Of a stretch of DNA of 64,000 nucleotides, positions 51,300 through 60,218 are shown piece by piece. Where the stretch lies: positions 3,162,001 to 3,226,000 of the forward strand of contig NZ_OCSR01000002.1 in NCBI RefSeq assembly GCF_900230185.1, read 5' to 3'. Position numbers and translations under genes: made by a program. The stretch is from Burkholderia sp. OK233. GTDB taxonomy: Bacteria; Pseudomonadota; Gammaproteobacteria; Burkholderiales; Burkholderiaceae. Below the pieces are notes generated by a model. That model saw nothing but the letters and a program-made list of their open reading frames with translations, ran no database searches and was not told the origin of the DNA. How positions within the stretch are numbered: the stretch's first letter is position 1; each line of letters starts with the position of its first letter.

Positions 51300-53063
51300 T
51301 CAGTGTCCAAAGCTGTTGCTCCTGATATAAGCGGACAGCTTCGCGATATCCAGGCTGCCCCAGCCGGTCGGATAGTCCCAACCGGTGCTCGCCTTGTAAC
51401 CGTAGCCGCTGTAGCCGTTGTTGCCCGATGTCACGTCGTGCACCAGCGAAGGCGTCGAGCTAATGGCGCTGTAAAAGCTGGCTGCGGGGAAGCCCAGGCT
51501 ATTCGAATTCGCGGTTTGCAAGCGTGCCCACAGTCCGACGAAGATCGGCGAAGCGAGGCTCGTTCCGCCGATCTGCTGCAACTGACCGTAGTTGTAAATC
51601 AGTGCACCCGTGCTCTGCGCCGCGTCGAAGGAGATGTCGGGCAGCAGACGCTGGCCCGGCGTGCCGCCCACCACCGACTGCCATGAAGGCTTCGCCTCGT
51701 ACACGCTGTAGCCACCGCCGGTCGCCCAGAGCTTGCCGTTGCTGTCGAGCCCTTCGTTCCAGACGGTTTCGCTCGAGTAGGCGCCAGCTGATGTCGTGTA
51801 AAGCGTCGTGCCGCCGACGGCGATCACATTGGGCGACGAGGCCGGCCACGATACCGAATAGGTGCTGCCGTCAGGGTAGCCGCGGTTGTTGCACTCGTAC
51901 ACGCCTTCATCGCCGGACGACACCGAGAAGGTCTGCCCTTGCGCAGCCGCTGTCGCGAAAATGCGGTCTTCGGCCTGCAGCGTGCCGTCCGCGTTGGCAT
52001 CGGCTTCACACCAGCCGAGCGACACGTTGATCACCTTCGCGACGTTATCGGACACCGCCTGATTGAACGCCTGCGTGAGGCCGGTGTTGCCGGACGCGCT
52101 TTGATCGGCCATATAGAAAAGCAGTTGCTGCACCGCGCCGCCGGCGGAACCGACAATCGACTGGCTGTCGAGGTCCCATTCACCCTGGCCTTCCTGATCG
52201 TCGCTGTAGTCGCCATTCGACGACCCGGTCTGGATGGTCTGTGTATTGACCGACGTCAGGCCATTCGCGCTGGTGAACTGCTGGAGGTCCTGCAGCGTCT
52301 GCGAGACGCCGCCGATCGTGATGATGCCGACCGTCGTGTTCGCCGCGGTGGGTGCGCTGCTGGCGTCGTAGATCGTTGGGAATTCGGTCGGAATGTGACC
52401 CTTGGCCGTACCGGCCGCCAGCGTCTTCGCGGCGGAGCGCTCGCCGACCTTCAGCATCGGATGGGCACGCGCAACGTTCTGCAAGCCGAGTACCGAACCG
52501 ACGATCTCGCCGAGATCCTGCGGCACTTGTGCCGGTGCCGTGTTTGCGTAGCCAGCCTTGCCGTTCAACTGATAGCGAACCAGCGGGGTGTTGAAGGCCG
52601 CTTTGACGGCGCCGGCGCTGCCGTCTGCGGAAATCAGCAGGCGGTTCGGCGCGACGTGAATATTGACGAAGCCGTTCTTTCGCAAATGCGCGACGACGGC
52701 CTGCACCTGCGCTTCTGTCGGCGCGTACTGCGAGAGGAATTGCTGACGCTTGAGGAATTTGCCGAACTGCGCGTTGCCCGGCTGGTTGACTGCCTGCGCG
52801 AGTTGCTTCAGTTGCGCCTCATCGCGAAGCTTGAGACTGACGACGATATGTGCGGTCTCGCCGGCGGCGAGTTCGAGCAACGGCGTCGCACTGCGCGCCT
52901 CGACTTGAGAGGGTGTCACAAACGCCTTCGTGTCGGTGGGCGCCCACAGCGTGGACGCGGATGATGCGCCGAATGCAGCAAACGAAGCAATAGCGAGAGG
53001 CAAAGCAACGACCGCGTAACGGTTTAGACATAGGACCGTCTGTTTTGCGGTTGACGACTTCAT
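51300..53063 (-). CDS. Secreted sedolisin (S53) protease with pro-domain
   Basis: A 587-residue acid serine-carboxyl protease of the pseudomonalisin type. Signal peptide ending near AFGASSA; activation pro-domain about 45-215 (LAAGETAHIVVSLKLRDEAQ, LKRQQFLSQYAPTEAQVQAV). The triad is Glu295 and Asp299 (GEWDLDS) and Ser502 (GGTSLASPIF), with oxyanion Asp385 (SSGDEGVYE). The C-terminal calcium site is HDVTSGNNG...YPTGWGS. AGGAGGT precedes the ATG. It is exported and self-activating at low pH (family knowledge). Confidence 0.93.
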   Translation of the reverse strand: MKSSTAKQTVLCLNRYAVVALPLAIASFAAFGASSASTLWAPTDTKAFVTPSQVEARSATPLLELAAGETAHIVVSLKLRDEAQLKQLAQAVNQPGNAQFGKFLKRQQFLSQYAPTEAQVQAVVAHLRKNGFVNIHVAPNRLLISADGSAGAVKAAFNTPLVRYQLNGKAGYANTAPAQVPQDLGEIVGSVLGLQNVARAHPMLKVGERSAAKTLAAGTAKGHIPTEFPTIYDASSAPTAANTTVGIITIGGVSQTLQDLQQFTSANGLTSVNTQTIQTGSSNGDYSDDQEGQGEWDLDSQSIVGSAGGAVQQLLFYMADQSASGNTGLTQAFNQAVSDNVAKVINVSLGWCEADANADGTLQAEDRIFATAAAQGQTFSVSSGDEGVYECNNRGYPDGSTYSVSWPASSPNVIAVGGTTLYTTSAGAYSSETVWNEGLDSNGKLWATGGGYSVYEAKPSWQSVVGGTPGQRLLPDISFDAAQSTGALIYNYGQLQQIGGTSLASPIFVGLWARLQTANSNSLGFPAASFYSAISSTPSLVHDVTSGNNGYSGYGYKASTGWDYPTGWGSLDIAKLSAYIRSNSFGH

Positions 53064-53689
53064 GTGACCTCCTGAGATAACAGCGCAACGAGACGCCGAA
53101 TCTTCCGGTGGCTGTTTCCGGTCGAGTCAAATAAATAGGAATTTCGTCTGGAAGCGCTGTTCTGAATGGTTAATAGGGGCACTCAGTTAAATCTATGAGC
53201 GCCGCCAAATTACCGTTCATTACAGATTATCGGTACCTATCAGAATAGATAGTTGAGAGGGAGGGGGAGTCACGGTTGGTCGAGGGTGTTTTTTTTAAAA
53301 TATGATTGTTATCAGATGGTTATGGAGTCATTGACTGTTCGATAACATCTGGGTGCATGGCGCGCTGCAATGGAGGTGGGACTCTAATTGATTTAATGAC
53401 GCCGCCGCTTCGTCATTAATTACAAAATCATTTATTTATGCCGATTCGATAGTTATGCGCCAGGATTTGAGGTCTTTTCAATTAAAAGGCATGTCTGTTC
53501 GATTGGAATTAATTGGGCTGTATCGTCAAAGGGGAAATCAAAAAATAATGCAGGCTGTAACCGAGTCGTTAGCGCGGACGGACGCCTCATAACGCCACCG
53601 TCCGCTCGTCCCCGGCATAGGCATTCGCCAGCCAGCCTGCCAGTCAGTCGCTGGAGCCCGAACCACTTCCAAAAGTGCATCGTCAACGG
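53064..53689. other. 626-bp AT-rich intergenic region
   Basis: Between the sedolisin gene and the DUF4148 gene, both on the minus strand. The part from about 53130 to 53560 is clearly AT-richer than the rest of the window, with runs such as TTTTTTTTAAAATATGATTG near 53290. It likely carries the sedolisin promoter and perhaps a nucleoid-protein-bound control region. I find no gene, tRNA or clear inverted repeat in it. Confidence 0.5.
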
Positions 53690-54040
53690 TTAGCTGCCGA
53701 AGTACGGTGTGCAGAAGCTTGCAGGGCCGACACAAGGTGTCATCGCCGCGCCTGCTGAATGAGCGGGTGTGGCGGACGAACGTTGGCCTGCCGCCGTCGA
53801 ACCCGACATCGCCGGACCCTCGCCACTCGTGTTCATCTTCAGGCGTGCGGCCTGCTGCGAGAAGATCGGGTTGATCTCAGGGTACGACGTGTCGGTCACG
53901 AGGCGCGAGCCGTTTGCTTCTGCCTGAACCAGTTCCTGGCGCACTTCCGCGCGGGTCTTTTCCTGCGCCGATGCCTGGGTGACTGCGCCAGCTGATGCAA
54001 GGAGAATCATCGAAAGGGTCATTGCAAGGTTGAGTTTCAT
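53690..54040 (-). CDS. DUF4148 family secreted small protein
   Basis: A 116-residue exported protein. Signal peptide MKLNLAMTLSMILLASAGAV up to ASAQ, then the DUF4148 core EKTRAEVRQELVQAEANGSR and the YPEINPIFSQQAARLK segment, followed by a Ser/Ala-rich tail with two cysteines (PCVGPASFCTPYFGS). Such proteins are abundant in Burkholderiales; their role is unknown. Confidence 0.85.
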   Translation of the reverse strand: MKLNLAMTLSMILLASAGAVTQASAQEKTRAEVRQELVQAEANGSRLVTDTSYPEINPIFSQQAARLKMNTSGEGPAMSGSTAAGQRSSATPAHSAGAAMTPCVGPASFCTPYFGS

Positions 54041-54334
54041 TTTGGATGCCTAATTAAGGTTGATTGAATCTAACGATCTATGTGATTGAGAGCTGCGTCT
54101 TTACTTGTCCACCTATGGGGTCCACGTGCTGCCGAAGCTGCGCGGAAGCGTTTCTGCTTTCGCTCGTGGACGGTCTGCTTGCTGCCGTCCATGTAGGGGC
54201 AAACACATCGAGTGGCTGCTTATTCCAGATTTTTTCCGGCGTAGAGGAAGGGCGCGAATCTTACGTTTCCCGGAATCGGTCCGCGACCGCTGGGCTAACT
54301 ACTGGATACAAGAAGGTTCGGATTGCACCCCGGC
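54041..54334. other. 294-bp intergenic region
   Basis: Upstream of the DUF4148 gene and downstream of the LysR gene. An AT-rich stretch at 54041-54100 probably holds the DUF4148 promoter. Nothing else is recognised. Confidence 0.35.
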
Positions 54335-55207
54335 CTAACGAAAAATCTCGGCGATGAGGTTGGCCACCGTGCGGATGCGCTCGCTATCGCGTAGAGCGGG
54401 ATGCAGCACCATCCACACATCCTGGTCTAGCGCCTTGATGTGTTTTTCGATGCAGACGAGATCGCTCGTGGTGTCGCCCGCAAGCTGGGCAAGCACGCCG
54501 AGGCCGGAGCCGCCCAGCACGCCGTCGAATACGCCCATGCCATAGCTGCTCCGAAGCGAAGGCGCAGGCGCGCCGGGCAGGGTTTTCAGCCATTGCGTGG
54601 CCGGGTGATCGGGCTGCCGGTCGTCATAACCGACGAACGACAGCTTGTCCCACTCCTTCCTCGTAATCGCTGCCTTGTGGCGCAGGTAGTAGTCGCGCGA
54701 ACCGAACAGCCCGAAGCGGATCCGGCCGATGCGCCGCACATACAGATCGCCCTCGTCGGGGCATTCGGACCACAGCGCGATGTCCGCTTCGCGGCGGGCA
54801 AGGCTATACGGCCGCCGTGAGGTCAGCACCTCGATGGCGAGGCCGGGCAGCCGGTCCTGGAACGAACCGAGCAATTTAAGCAAAATGTAAGACGGCCATT
54901 CGACGGCATTGATCCGCACCGTGCCGTGAGCCGCAGCGCCGCCGGTCACGTCCGCGGCACGCTCGATCTGGTGGGCCAGATCCTCCATCTGCTCGGCCCA
55001 GGCCAGCACGCGCGCGCCGAATGCCGTCACCGTACAACCCGACGGCACCCGGTCGATAAGCGGCTCGCCCAGCCGCCGTTCAAGCTCGGTCAGGCGGCGC
55101 GACAGGGTGGGCGGACTCAGATCGCATGCCGTCGCGGCGGCTCGCATCGTGCCGCCGCGCGCGATTGCCACCAGAATCCGCAGGTCGTCCCAGTCCACGT
55201 GTTCCAT
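54335..55207 (-). CDS. LysR-family regulator
   Basis: A 290-residue protein with HTH (DWDDLRILVAIARGGTMRAA, ATACDLSPPTLSRRLTELER) and an effector domain (GTVRINAVEWPSYILLKLLG). The ATG at 55207 matches family N termini. It is divergent from the ribose operon and is the only regulator next to it; ribose operons are more usually controlled by LacI-type RbsR, so its target is uncertain. Confidence 0.88.
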   Translation of the reverse strand: MEHVDWDDLRILVAIARGGTMRAAATACDLSPPTLSRRLTELERRLGEPLIDRVPSGCTVTAFGARVLAWAEQMEDLAHQIERAADVTGGAAAHGTVRINAVEWPSYILLKLLGSFQDRLPGLAIEVLTSRRPYSLARREADIALWSECPDEGDLYVRRIGRIRFGLFGSRDYYLRHKAAITRKEWDKLSFVGYDDRQPDHPATQWLKTLPGAPAPSLRSSYGMGVFDGVLGGSGLGVLAQLAGDTTSDLVCIEKHIKALDQDVWMVLHPALRDSERIRTVANLIAEIFR

Positions 55208-55412
55208 TTTTGAAACGCTCGATTTTGAAATTAGGCATAGCATAACGTGGATCGCGAGGATAGCATTGGACCTGGCCATACTCGTCCCAGCATCTGGCAA
55301 AGAAACCCGAGGGCTTCATTGGCTTTGGCGGCAAGTGTGGCGAACCTGCCCATCACACGACTCAACGGCTATCAGTCACTACGTAGACCGAACGAGCGAT
55401 ACGGAGACATCA
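55208..55412. promoter_or_regulatory. Divergent control region of lysR and the ribose operon
   Basis: A 205-bp region. Near the lysR end, TTTTGAAA occurs twice (55208-55215 and 55223-55230), 15 bp apart. The two copies could form part of a LysR binding region. Otherwise no strong dyad is seen. Confidence 0.35.
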
Positions 55413-56375
55413 ATGATTCGTCATTTTCAACCGGCGCGGCGTCGCGCCATCGTAGCCAGCGCAGCCTTCCTCGCAGTGTCGATTCTGCCGGGCGCAGCGT
55501 TCGCTCAGGCCGCCCACAAGCCGAAAGTCGCGCTGGTGATGAAGTCGTTGGCGAACGAGTTTTTCCTGACCATGGAAACCGGCGCGAAAGACTATCAGAA
55601 GCAGAACCCCACGAAATTTGATCTCGTCACGAACGGCATCAAGGACGAAACCGATACGGGTAACCAGATTCGTATCGTCGAACAGATGATCGTGTCTAAG
55701 GTCGACGCACTCGTGATCGCACCGGCCGATTCCAAAGCGCTGGTACCGGTTCTGAAGAAAGCGGTCGACGCCGGCATCATCGTGGTGAATATCGACAATA
55801 AGCTGGACCCGGACGTGCTCAAGTCGAAAGACCTGAACATCCCGTTCGTCGGCCCGGATAACGCCAAGGGCGCACTGAAGGTGGGCGACTACCTGGCCAA
55901 GCGCCTGAAGTCGGGTGACAACGTCGCCATTATCGAAGGCGTCTCGACCACCACCAACGCGCAGCAACGCACGGCCGGCTTCAAGCAGGCCATGGCGACG
56001 GGCGGCATGAAGGTCGTCTCGCTGCAATCGGGTGAGTGGGAGATCGACAAGGGCAATGCAGTCGCGAGCCAGATTCTCAATGCGAACCCGGACGTCAAGG
56101 CGCTGCTGTGCGGTAATGACAACATGGCGATCGGCGCCGTGTCGGCCGTGCGCGCGGCAGGCAAGGCCGGCAAGGTGCAGGTGGTGGGCTACGACGACAT
56201 CAATGCGATCAAGCCGATGCTCGCCGACGGCCGTGTTCTTGCCACTGCCAATCAGTACGCCGCCAGACAGGCCGTGTTCGGTATCGATACGGCGCTGAAG
56301 GCAATCGCTGAACACAAGAAGCAGTCGGAATTGTCGGGCGTCGTCGAAACGCCTGTCGATCTGGTCACCAAGTAA
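55413..56375 (+). CDS. rbsB: Ribose-type periplasmic binding protein
   Basis: A 320-residue type I binding protein. The signal peptide (RRAIVASAAFLAVSILPGAA) ends at AFA; the mature part includes KPKVALVMKSLANEFFLTME, VDALVIAPADSKALVPVLKK and CGNDNMAIGAVSAVRAAGKA. ACGGAGA precedes the ATG. It heads the operon rbsB-rbsA-rbsC-rbsK-nucleoside hydrolase. Ribose is the likely ligand because a ribokinase follows. Confidence 0.9.
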   Translation: MIRHFQPARRRAIVASAAFLAVSILPGAAFAQAAHKPKVALVMKSLANEFFLTMETGAKDYQKQNPTKFDLVTNGIKDETDTGNQIRIVEQMIVSKVDALVIAPADSKALVPVLKKAVDAGIIVVNIDNKLDPDVLKSKDLNIPFVGPDNAKGALKVGDYLAKRLKSGDNVAIIEGVSTTTNAQQRTAGFKQAMATGGMKVVSLQSGEWEIDKGNAVASQILNANPDVKALLCGNDNMAIGAVSAVRAAGKAGKVQVVGYDDINAIKPMLADGRVLATANQYAARQAVFGIDTALKAIAEHKKQSELSGVVETPVDLVTK

Positions 56376-56389
56376 GATTGGCGTAACAC

Positions 56390-56414
56390 GTGGCCCGCGT
56401 CGTTTGCGGGCCAC
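56390..56414 (+). promoter_or_regulatory. Intercistronic hairpin between rbsB and rbsA
   Basis: Perfect 9-bp stem GTGGCCCGC (56390-56398) / GCGGGCCAC (56406-56414) with a seven-base loop and no U-tract. It may stabilise rbsB mRNA or attenuate the downstream genes. Confidence 0.65.
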
Positions 56415-56447
56415 CCCGCCTGATCTTTGTCTGGCTTTATCAATCTG

Positions 56448-58088
56448 ATGTCCACTCCCAACCTATCCCTTGCCGTTGCCCCGCCCGTGCTGACTGTTCA
56501 CGGCATCGGCAAGACCTACGCCGGGCCGGTGCTCGCCGATATCTCGCTGGATCTGTACGCGGGCGAGGTGCTGGCGCTGACCGGCGAAAACGGCGCGGGC
56601 AAGAGCACCTTGTCCAAGATCGTCGGCGGTCTCGTTACGCCGACCACCGGTTCGATGACGCTTGGCGGCGCAACTTACACACCGGGCAGCCGCAAGGACG
56701 CCGAGGCGCTCGGCGTGCGCATGGTCATGCAGGAGTTGAACCTCCTGCCGACCCTCTCAGTGGCGGAGAACCTGTTCCTGAACCGTTTGCCGCAGCGCGG
56801 CATGTTCGGCTGGATCGACCGCGCCAAACTGCGCGAGGACGCCCGGCATGCCATGGCGCAAGTCGGGCTCGACGCGATCCACCCTGACACGCTGGTGGGC
56901 ACGCTCGGCATCGGGCACCAGCAGATGGTCGAGATCGCGCGCAATCTGATCGGCGATTGCCGCGTGCTGATTCTTGACGAACCCACGGCGATGCTGACCG
57001 CCCGCGAGGTGGACCTGTTGTTCGAGCAGGTCGAGCGGCTCAAGGCGCGCGGCGTGGCGCTGGTGTACATCTCGCACAGACTGGAAGAATTGAAGCGTAT
57101 CGCGCGGCGCGCTGCCGTACTGCGCGACGGGCGGCTCGTGCATGTCGACGAGATGGCAAATCTCTCGGCCGACCGTCTGGTTACGCTGATGGTTGGGCGC
57201 GACATCGGTGAGCGAATCGATCTCGGCGAACGGCGCATTGGCGACGTGGCACTCAAGGTCACGGGCATGACCCGCGAGCCCGCCGTGCGCGACGTGTCCT
57301 TCGAAGTCAAAGCCGGCGAGATTTTCGGCATCAGCGGTCTGATCGGCGCGGGCCGCACGGAATTGATGCGGCTCGTCTACGGGGCCGATCGCGCGGATGC
57401 CGGTACGGTTTCGATTGCGCATGGCGGTGGCCCGCTCCAGCCCGTGACGGTATCTTCGCCGTCAGACGCCGTGAAGAACGGCATCGCCCTGATTACGGAG
57501 GATCGCAAAGGTGAGGGCCTCCTGCTGACGCAGCCTATTGCCGCCAATATCTCGCTTGGCCATTTGCGCTCGGTGTCGAAGAACGGCGTGGTGGACGCCC
57601 GTCGCGAGGCGGCGCTGGCGCGCAAACAGATCGATGCCATGAGCATCCGCAGCTCAGGGCCGTCGCAGCCGGTGTCGGAACTCTCCGGGGGCAACCAGCA
57701 GAAGGTGGTGATCGGCCGCTGGCTCGCGCGCGATTGCACGGTGTTGCTGTTCGACGAGCCCACTCGTGGCATCGACGTCGGGGCGAAGTTCGATATCTAC
57801 GCCTTGATGGGCGCGCTTGCGCGGGAAGGTCGCGCGTTGGTGGTGGTGTCGAGCGATCTGCGCGAATTGATGTCGATTTGCGACCGGATCGGGGTGATGT
57901 CGGCGGGACGGATGACGGGCATGTTCGAGCGCGGAAGCTGGACCCAGGACGCGCTGCTCGCAGCGGCGTTCGCGGGCTATACGAAACGCGACGCGCTGCT
58001 GCACGATCCGATCGAACCCGACGCACGGGTGCCCTACGCGAAAGCGCCCGACTCAGCGGCGCCCGATCAAAAATCTGTGGAGTATTGA
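56448..58088 (+). CDS. rbsA: Ribose-type ABC transporter ATPase, double domain
   Basis: A 546-residue two-domain ATPase of the CUT2 family. First domain: Walker A GENGAGKSTLSK, signature LGIGHQQMVEIAR, Walker B VLILDEPTAMLT. Second domain: GLIGAGRTELMRL in place of a full Walker A, signature LSGGNQQKVVIGR, and LLFDEPTRGIDVG. This degenerate second site is normal for RbsA. The ATG at 56448 is preferred over an in-frame TTG seven codons earlier. Confidence 0.92.
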   Translation: MSTPNLSLAVAPPVLTVHGIGKTYAGPVLADISLDLYAGEVLALTGENGAGKSTLSKIVGGLVTPTTGSMTLGGATYTPGSRKDAEALGVRMVMQELNLLPTLSVAENLFLNRLPQRGMFGWIDRAKLREDARHAMAQVGLDAIHPDTLVGTLGIGHQQMVEIARNLIGDCRVLILDEPTAMLTAREVDLLFEQVERLKARGVALVYISHRLEELKRIARRAAVLRDGRLVHVDEMANLSADRLVTLMVGRDIGERIDLGERRIGDVALKVTGMTREPAVRDVSFEVKAGEIFGISGLIGAGRTELMRLVYGADRADAGTVSIAHGGGPLQPVTVSSPSDAVKNGIALITEDRKGEGLLLTQPIAANISLGHLRSVSKNGVVDARREAALARKQIDAMSIRSSGPSQPVSELSGGNQQKVVIGRWLARDCTVLLFDEPTRGIDVGAKFDIYALMGALAREGRALVVVSSDLRELMSICDRIGVMSAGRMTGMFERGSWTQDALLAAAFAGYTKRDALLHDPIEPDARVPYAKAPDSAAPDQKSVEY

Positions 58089-58091
58089 AGC

Positions 58092-59093
58092 ATGACTGCA
58101 CCAACCAGCCTGCCGACCGTGCAGAACGAACCGCCCAAAGACGCGAAGCCGATCGGCACGCGCCTTGGATTCTCGAACTACCTTGGCCTGCTCGGCGCGT
58201 TGCTCGGGATGATCGTCCTGTTCTCGCTGCTGAGCTCGCACTTCCTCAGCTACGACACGTTCAGCACGATCGCGAACCAGATTCCCGATCTGGTCGTGAT
58301 GTCGGTCGGCATGACCTTTGTGCTCATCATCGCCGGGATCGACCTGTCGGTTGGCTCTGTGCTGGCACTCGGCGCGGCGCTCACGAGCGTTGCGGCCTTG
58401 CAGTGGCACTGGCCGGCGCTGCCTGCCGCCTTGCTCGGCATGGCGGGGGCGGCCTTGACGGGCTGCGTGACCGGCGCGATTACCGTGGCCTGGCGGATTC
58501 CGTCGTTCATCGTGTCGCTCGGCGTGCTCGAAGCGGCCCGCGGTCTCGCGTACCAGTTGACCAACTCCCGCACGGCCTATATCGGCGATGCGTTCGACTT
58601 CCTGTCCAATCCGATTGCCTTCGGCATTTCTCCCGCGTTCCTGATTGCCATCGTCGTGATGGTCGTCGCGCAGTTGGTGCTGACCCGCACGGTGTTCGGG
58701 CGTTATCTGGTTGGCATCGGCACGAACGAGGAAGCGGTGCGTCTCGCGGGCGTCAACCCGCGTCCCTACAAGATTGCCGTATTCGCGATGATGGGCTTGC
58801 TGGCTGGCCTTGCGTCCCTGTTCCAGATTTCGCGGCTCGAGGCTGCCGATCCGAATGCCGGCGCGGGCATCGAATTGCAGGTGATCGCGGCCGTCGTGAT
58901 CGGCGGAACGAGCTTGATGGGCGGGCGCGGCTCGGTGATCAGCACCTTCTTTGGCGTATTGATCATCTCGGTGCTGGCCGCGGGTCTTGCCCAGATCGGG
59001 GCGACCGAGCCGACCAAACGCATCATCACGGGGGCCGTGATTGTGGTGGCCGTCGTGCTGGATACGTATAGAAGCCGACGTCGCGCTGCATAA
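58092..59093 (+). CDS. rbsC: Ribose-type ABC permease
   Basis: A 333-residue permease: MTFVLIIAGIDLSVGSVLAL, the coupling loop GTNEEAVRLAGVNPRPYKI and VVIGGTSLMGGRGSVISTFF are the family marks. It starts 3 bp after rbsA. It works with RbsB and RbsA. Confidence 0.92.
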   Translation: MTAPTSLPTVQNEPPKDAKPIGTRLGFSNYLGLLGALLGMIVLFSLLSSHFLSYDTFSTIANQIPDLVVMSVGMTFVLIIAGIDLSVGSVLALGAALTSVAALQWHWPALPAALLGMAGAALTGCVTGAITVAWRIPSFIVSLGVLEAARGLAYQLTNSRTAYIGDAFDFLSNPIAFGISPAFLIAIVVMVVAQLVLTRTVFGRYLVGIGTNEEAVRLAGVNPRPYKIAVFAMMGLLAGLASLFQISRLEAADPNAGAGIELQVIAAVVIGGTSLMGGRGSVISTFFGVLIISVLAAGLAQIGATEPTKRIITGAVIVVAVVLDTYRSRRRAA

Positions 59094-59151
59094 ATATTGA
59101 CCATTTGTGACCGTCAGCGACCCTTCGTGGATGGTCAGCAGGAGAGTGAAA

Positions 59152-60084
59152 GTGTCGAAAGAAGTGAAGCCGGGCCGCGTGCTCGTGGTGGGCAGCATCA
59201 ATACCGACCTGGTCGCCCGTGCACCGCATTTGCCGCGGCCCGGCGAGACGATCAGCGGACAGGAGTTCTCACAGGTTGCCGGCGGCAAGGGCGGCAACCA
59301 GGCGGTGGCGGCCGCCCGTATCGGCGCGCGCGTGGCGATGGTTGGGCGCGTAGGGAAGGATGCGAACGGCGCACAGCGGGTCAAGGATCTGGAAGCTGAG
59401 GGAATCGATTGCGGGGGGGTAGAGGTCGACGCCGTGCAGCCCACCGGCGTCGCCATGGTAACGGTCTCGGACGATGGTCAGAACACGATCGTGGTGGTTG
59501 CGGGCAGTAACGGTGAACTCACGCCTGAAGGCGTCGCGCGCCACGAAGCGGCGATCAAGGCGAGCGACGTTGTGGTCTGCCAACTGGAAACGCCCTGGGA
59601 TTCCGTCCACGCAACACTCGCGCTCGCCCGGCGCCTCGGCAAGATCACCGTGCTGAACCCGGCGCCGGCAACCGGCCCGCTGCCGGCGGAATGGCTGCCT
59701 CTCGTCGACTACCTCGTGCCGAACGAGGTCGAGGCCGCGATACTCGCCGGCCTGCCGGTCGAATCGCAAAGCGGCGCGAGAAGGGCGGCGCTGGAACTGC
59801 AACGCGGCGGCGCCCGCAACGTGATCGTCACGCTCGGTGCGCAAGGCGCTTACCTGTTGCCGGAAGGCGGTGAAGGTATGCATTTTCCCGCGCCGCAGGT
59901 GAGGGCGGTCGATACGACTGCGGCCGGCGACACCTTTATCGGTGTCTTTGCCGCGCAACTCGCCGCCCGGCAGCCGCTGGAAGGTGCAATCAGCCTTGCG
60001 CAACGCGCGGCTTCGATTTCGGTCACGCGCGCCGGCGCGCAGCCGTCGATCCCGACTCGCGCGGAAGTCGAAAGTGCAGCCTGA
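59152..60084 (+). CDS. rbsK: Ribokinase
   Basis: A 310-residue PfkB-family kinase. VLVVGSINTDLVARAPHLPR and GGKGGNQAVAAARIG are the ribose-binding signature; DTTAAGDTFIGVFAAQLA near the C terminus carries the catalytic Asp. GTG 59152 is preferred over an upstream start at 59107 because AGGAG lies about 8 bases before it and the length then equals the typical ribokinase. It phosphorylates imported ribose to ribose 5-phosphate. Confidence 0.92.
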   Translation: MSKEVKPGRVLVVGSINTDLVARAPHLPRPGETISGQEFSQVAGGKGGNQAVAAARIGARVAMVGRVGKDANGAQRVKDLEAEGIDCGGVEVDAVQPTGVAMVTVSDDGQNTIVVVAGSNGELTPEGVARHEAAIKASDVVVCQLETPWDSVHATLALARRLGKITVLNPAPATGPLPAEWLPLVDYLVPNEVEAAILAGLPVESQSGARRAALELQRGGARNVIVTLGAQGAYLLPEGGEGMHFPAPQVRAVDTTAAGDTFIGVFAAQLAARQPLEGAISLAQRAASISVTRAGAQPSIPTRAEVESAA

Positions 60085-60218
60085 AACGGATGCCTGTTGT
60101 GACATGAGGCAGTCCGACCTGTAACTCTGGGTAGCTTGACGTTGAATGACCGGCACCATCTCCGCATGGTGTTCCCCCTGGTTTGATCGCGATCTCTACT
60201 GGAACAATTGGACGAAAC

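Noticed and set aside
53453..53686. A 77-codon minus-strand open frame in the AT-rich gap
   Set aside because: No good start signal and no recognisable sequence; overlaps the end of the DUF4148 region only by position.
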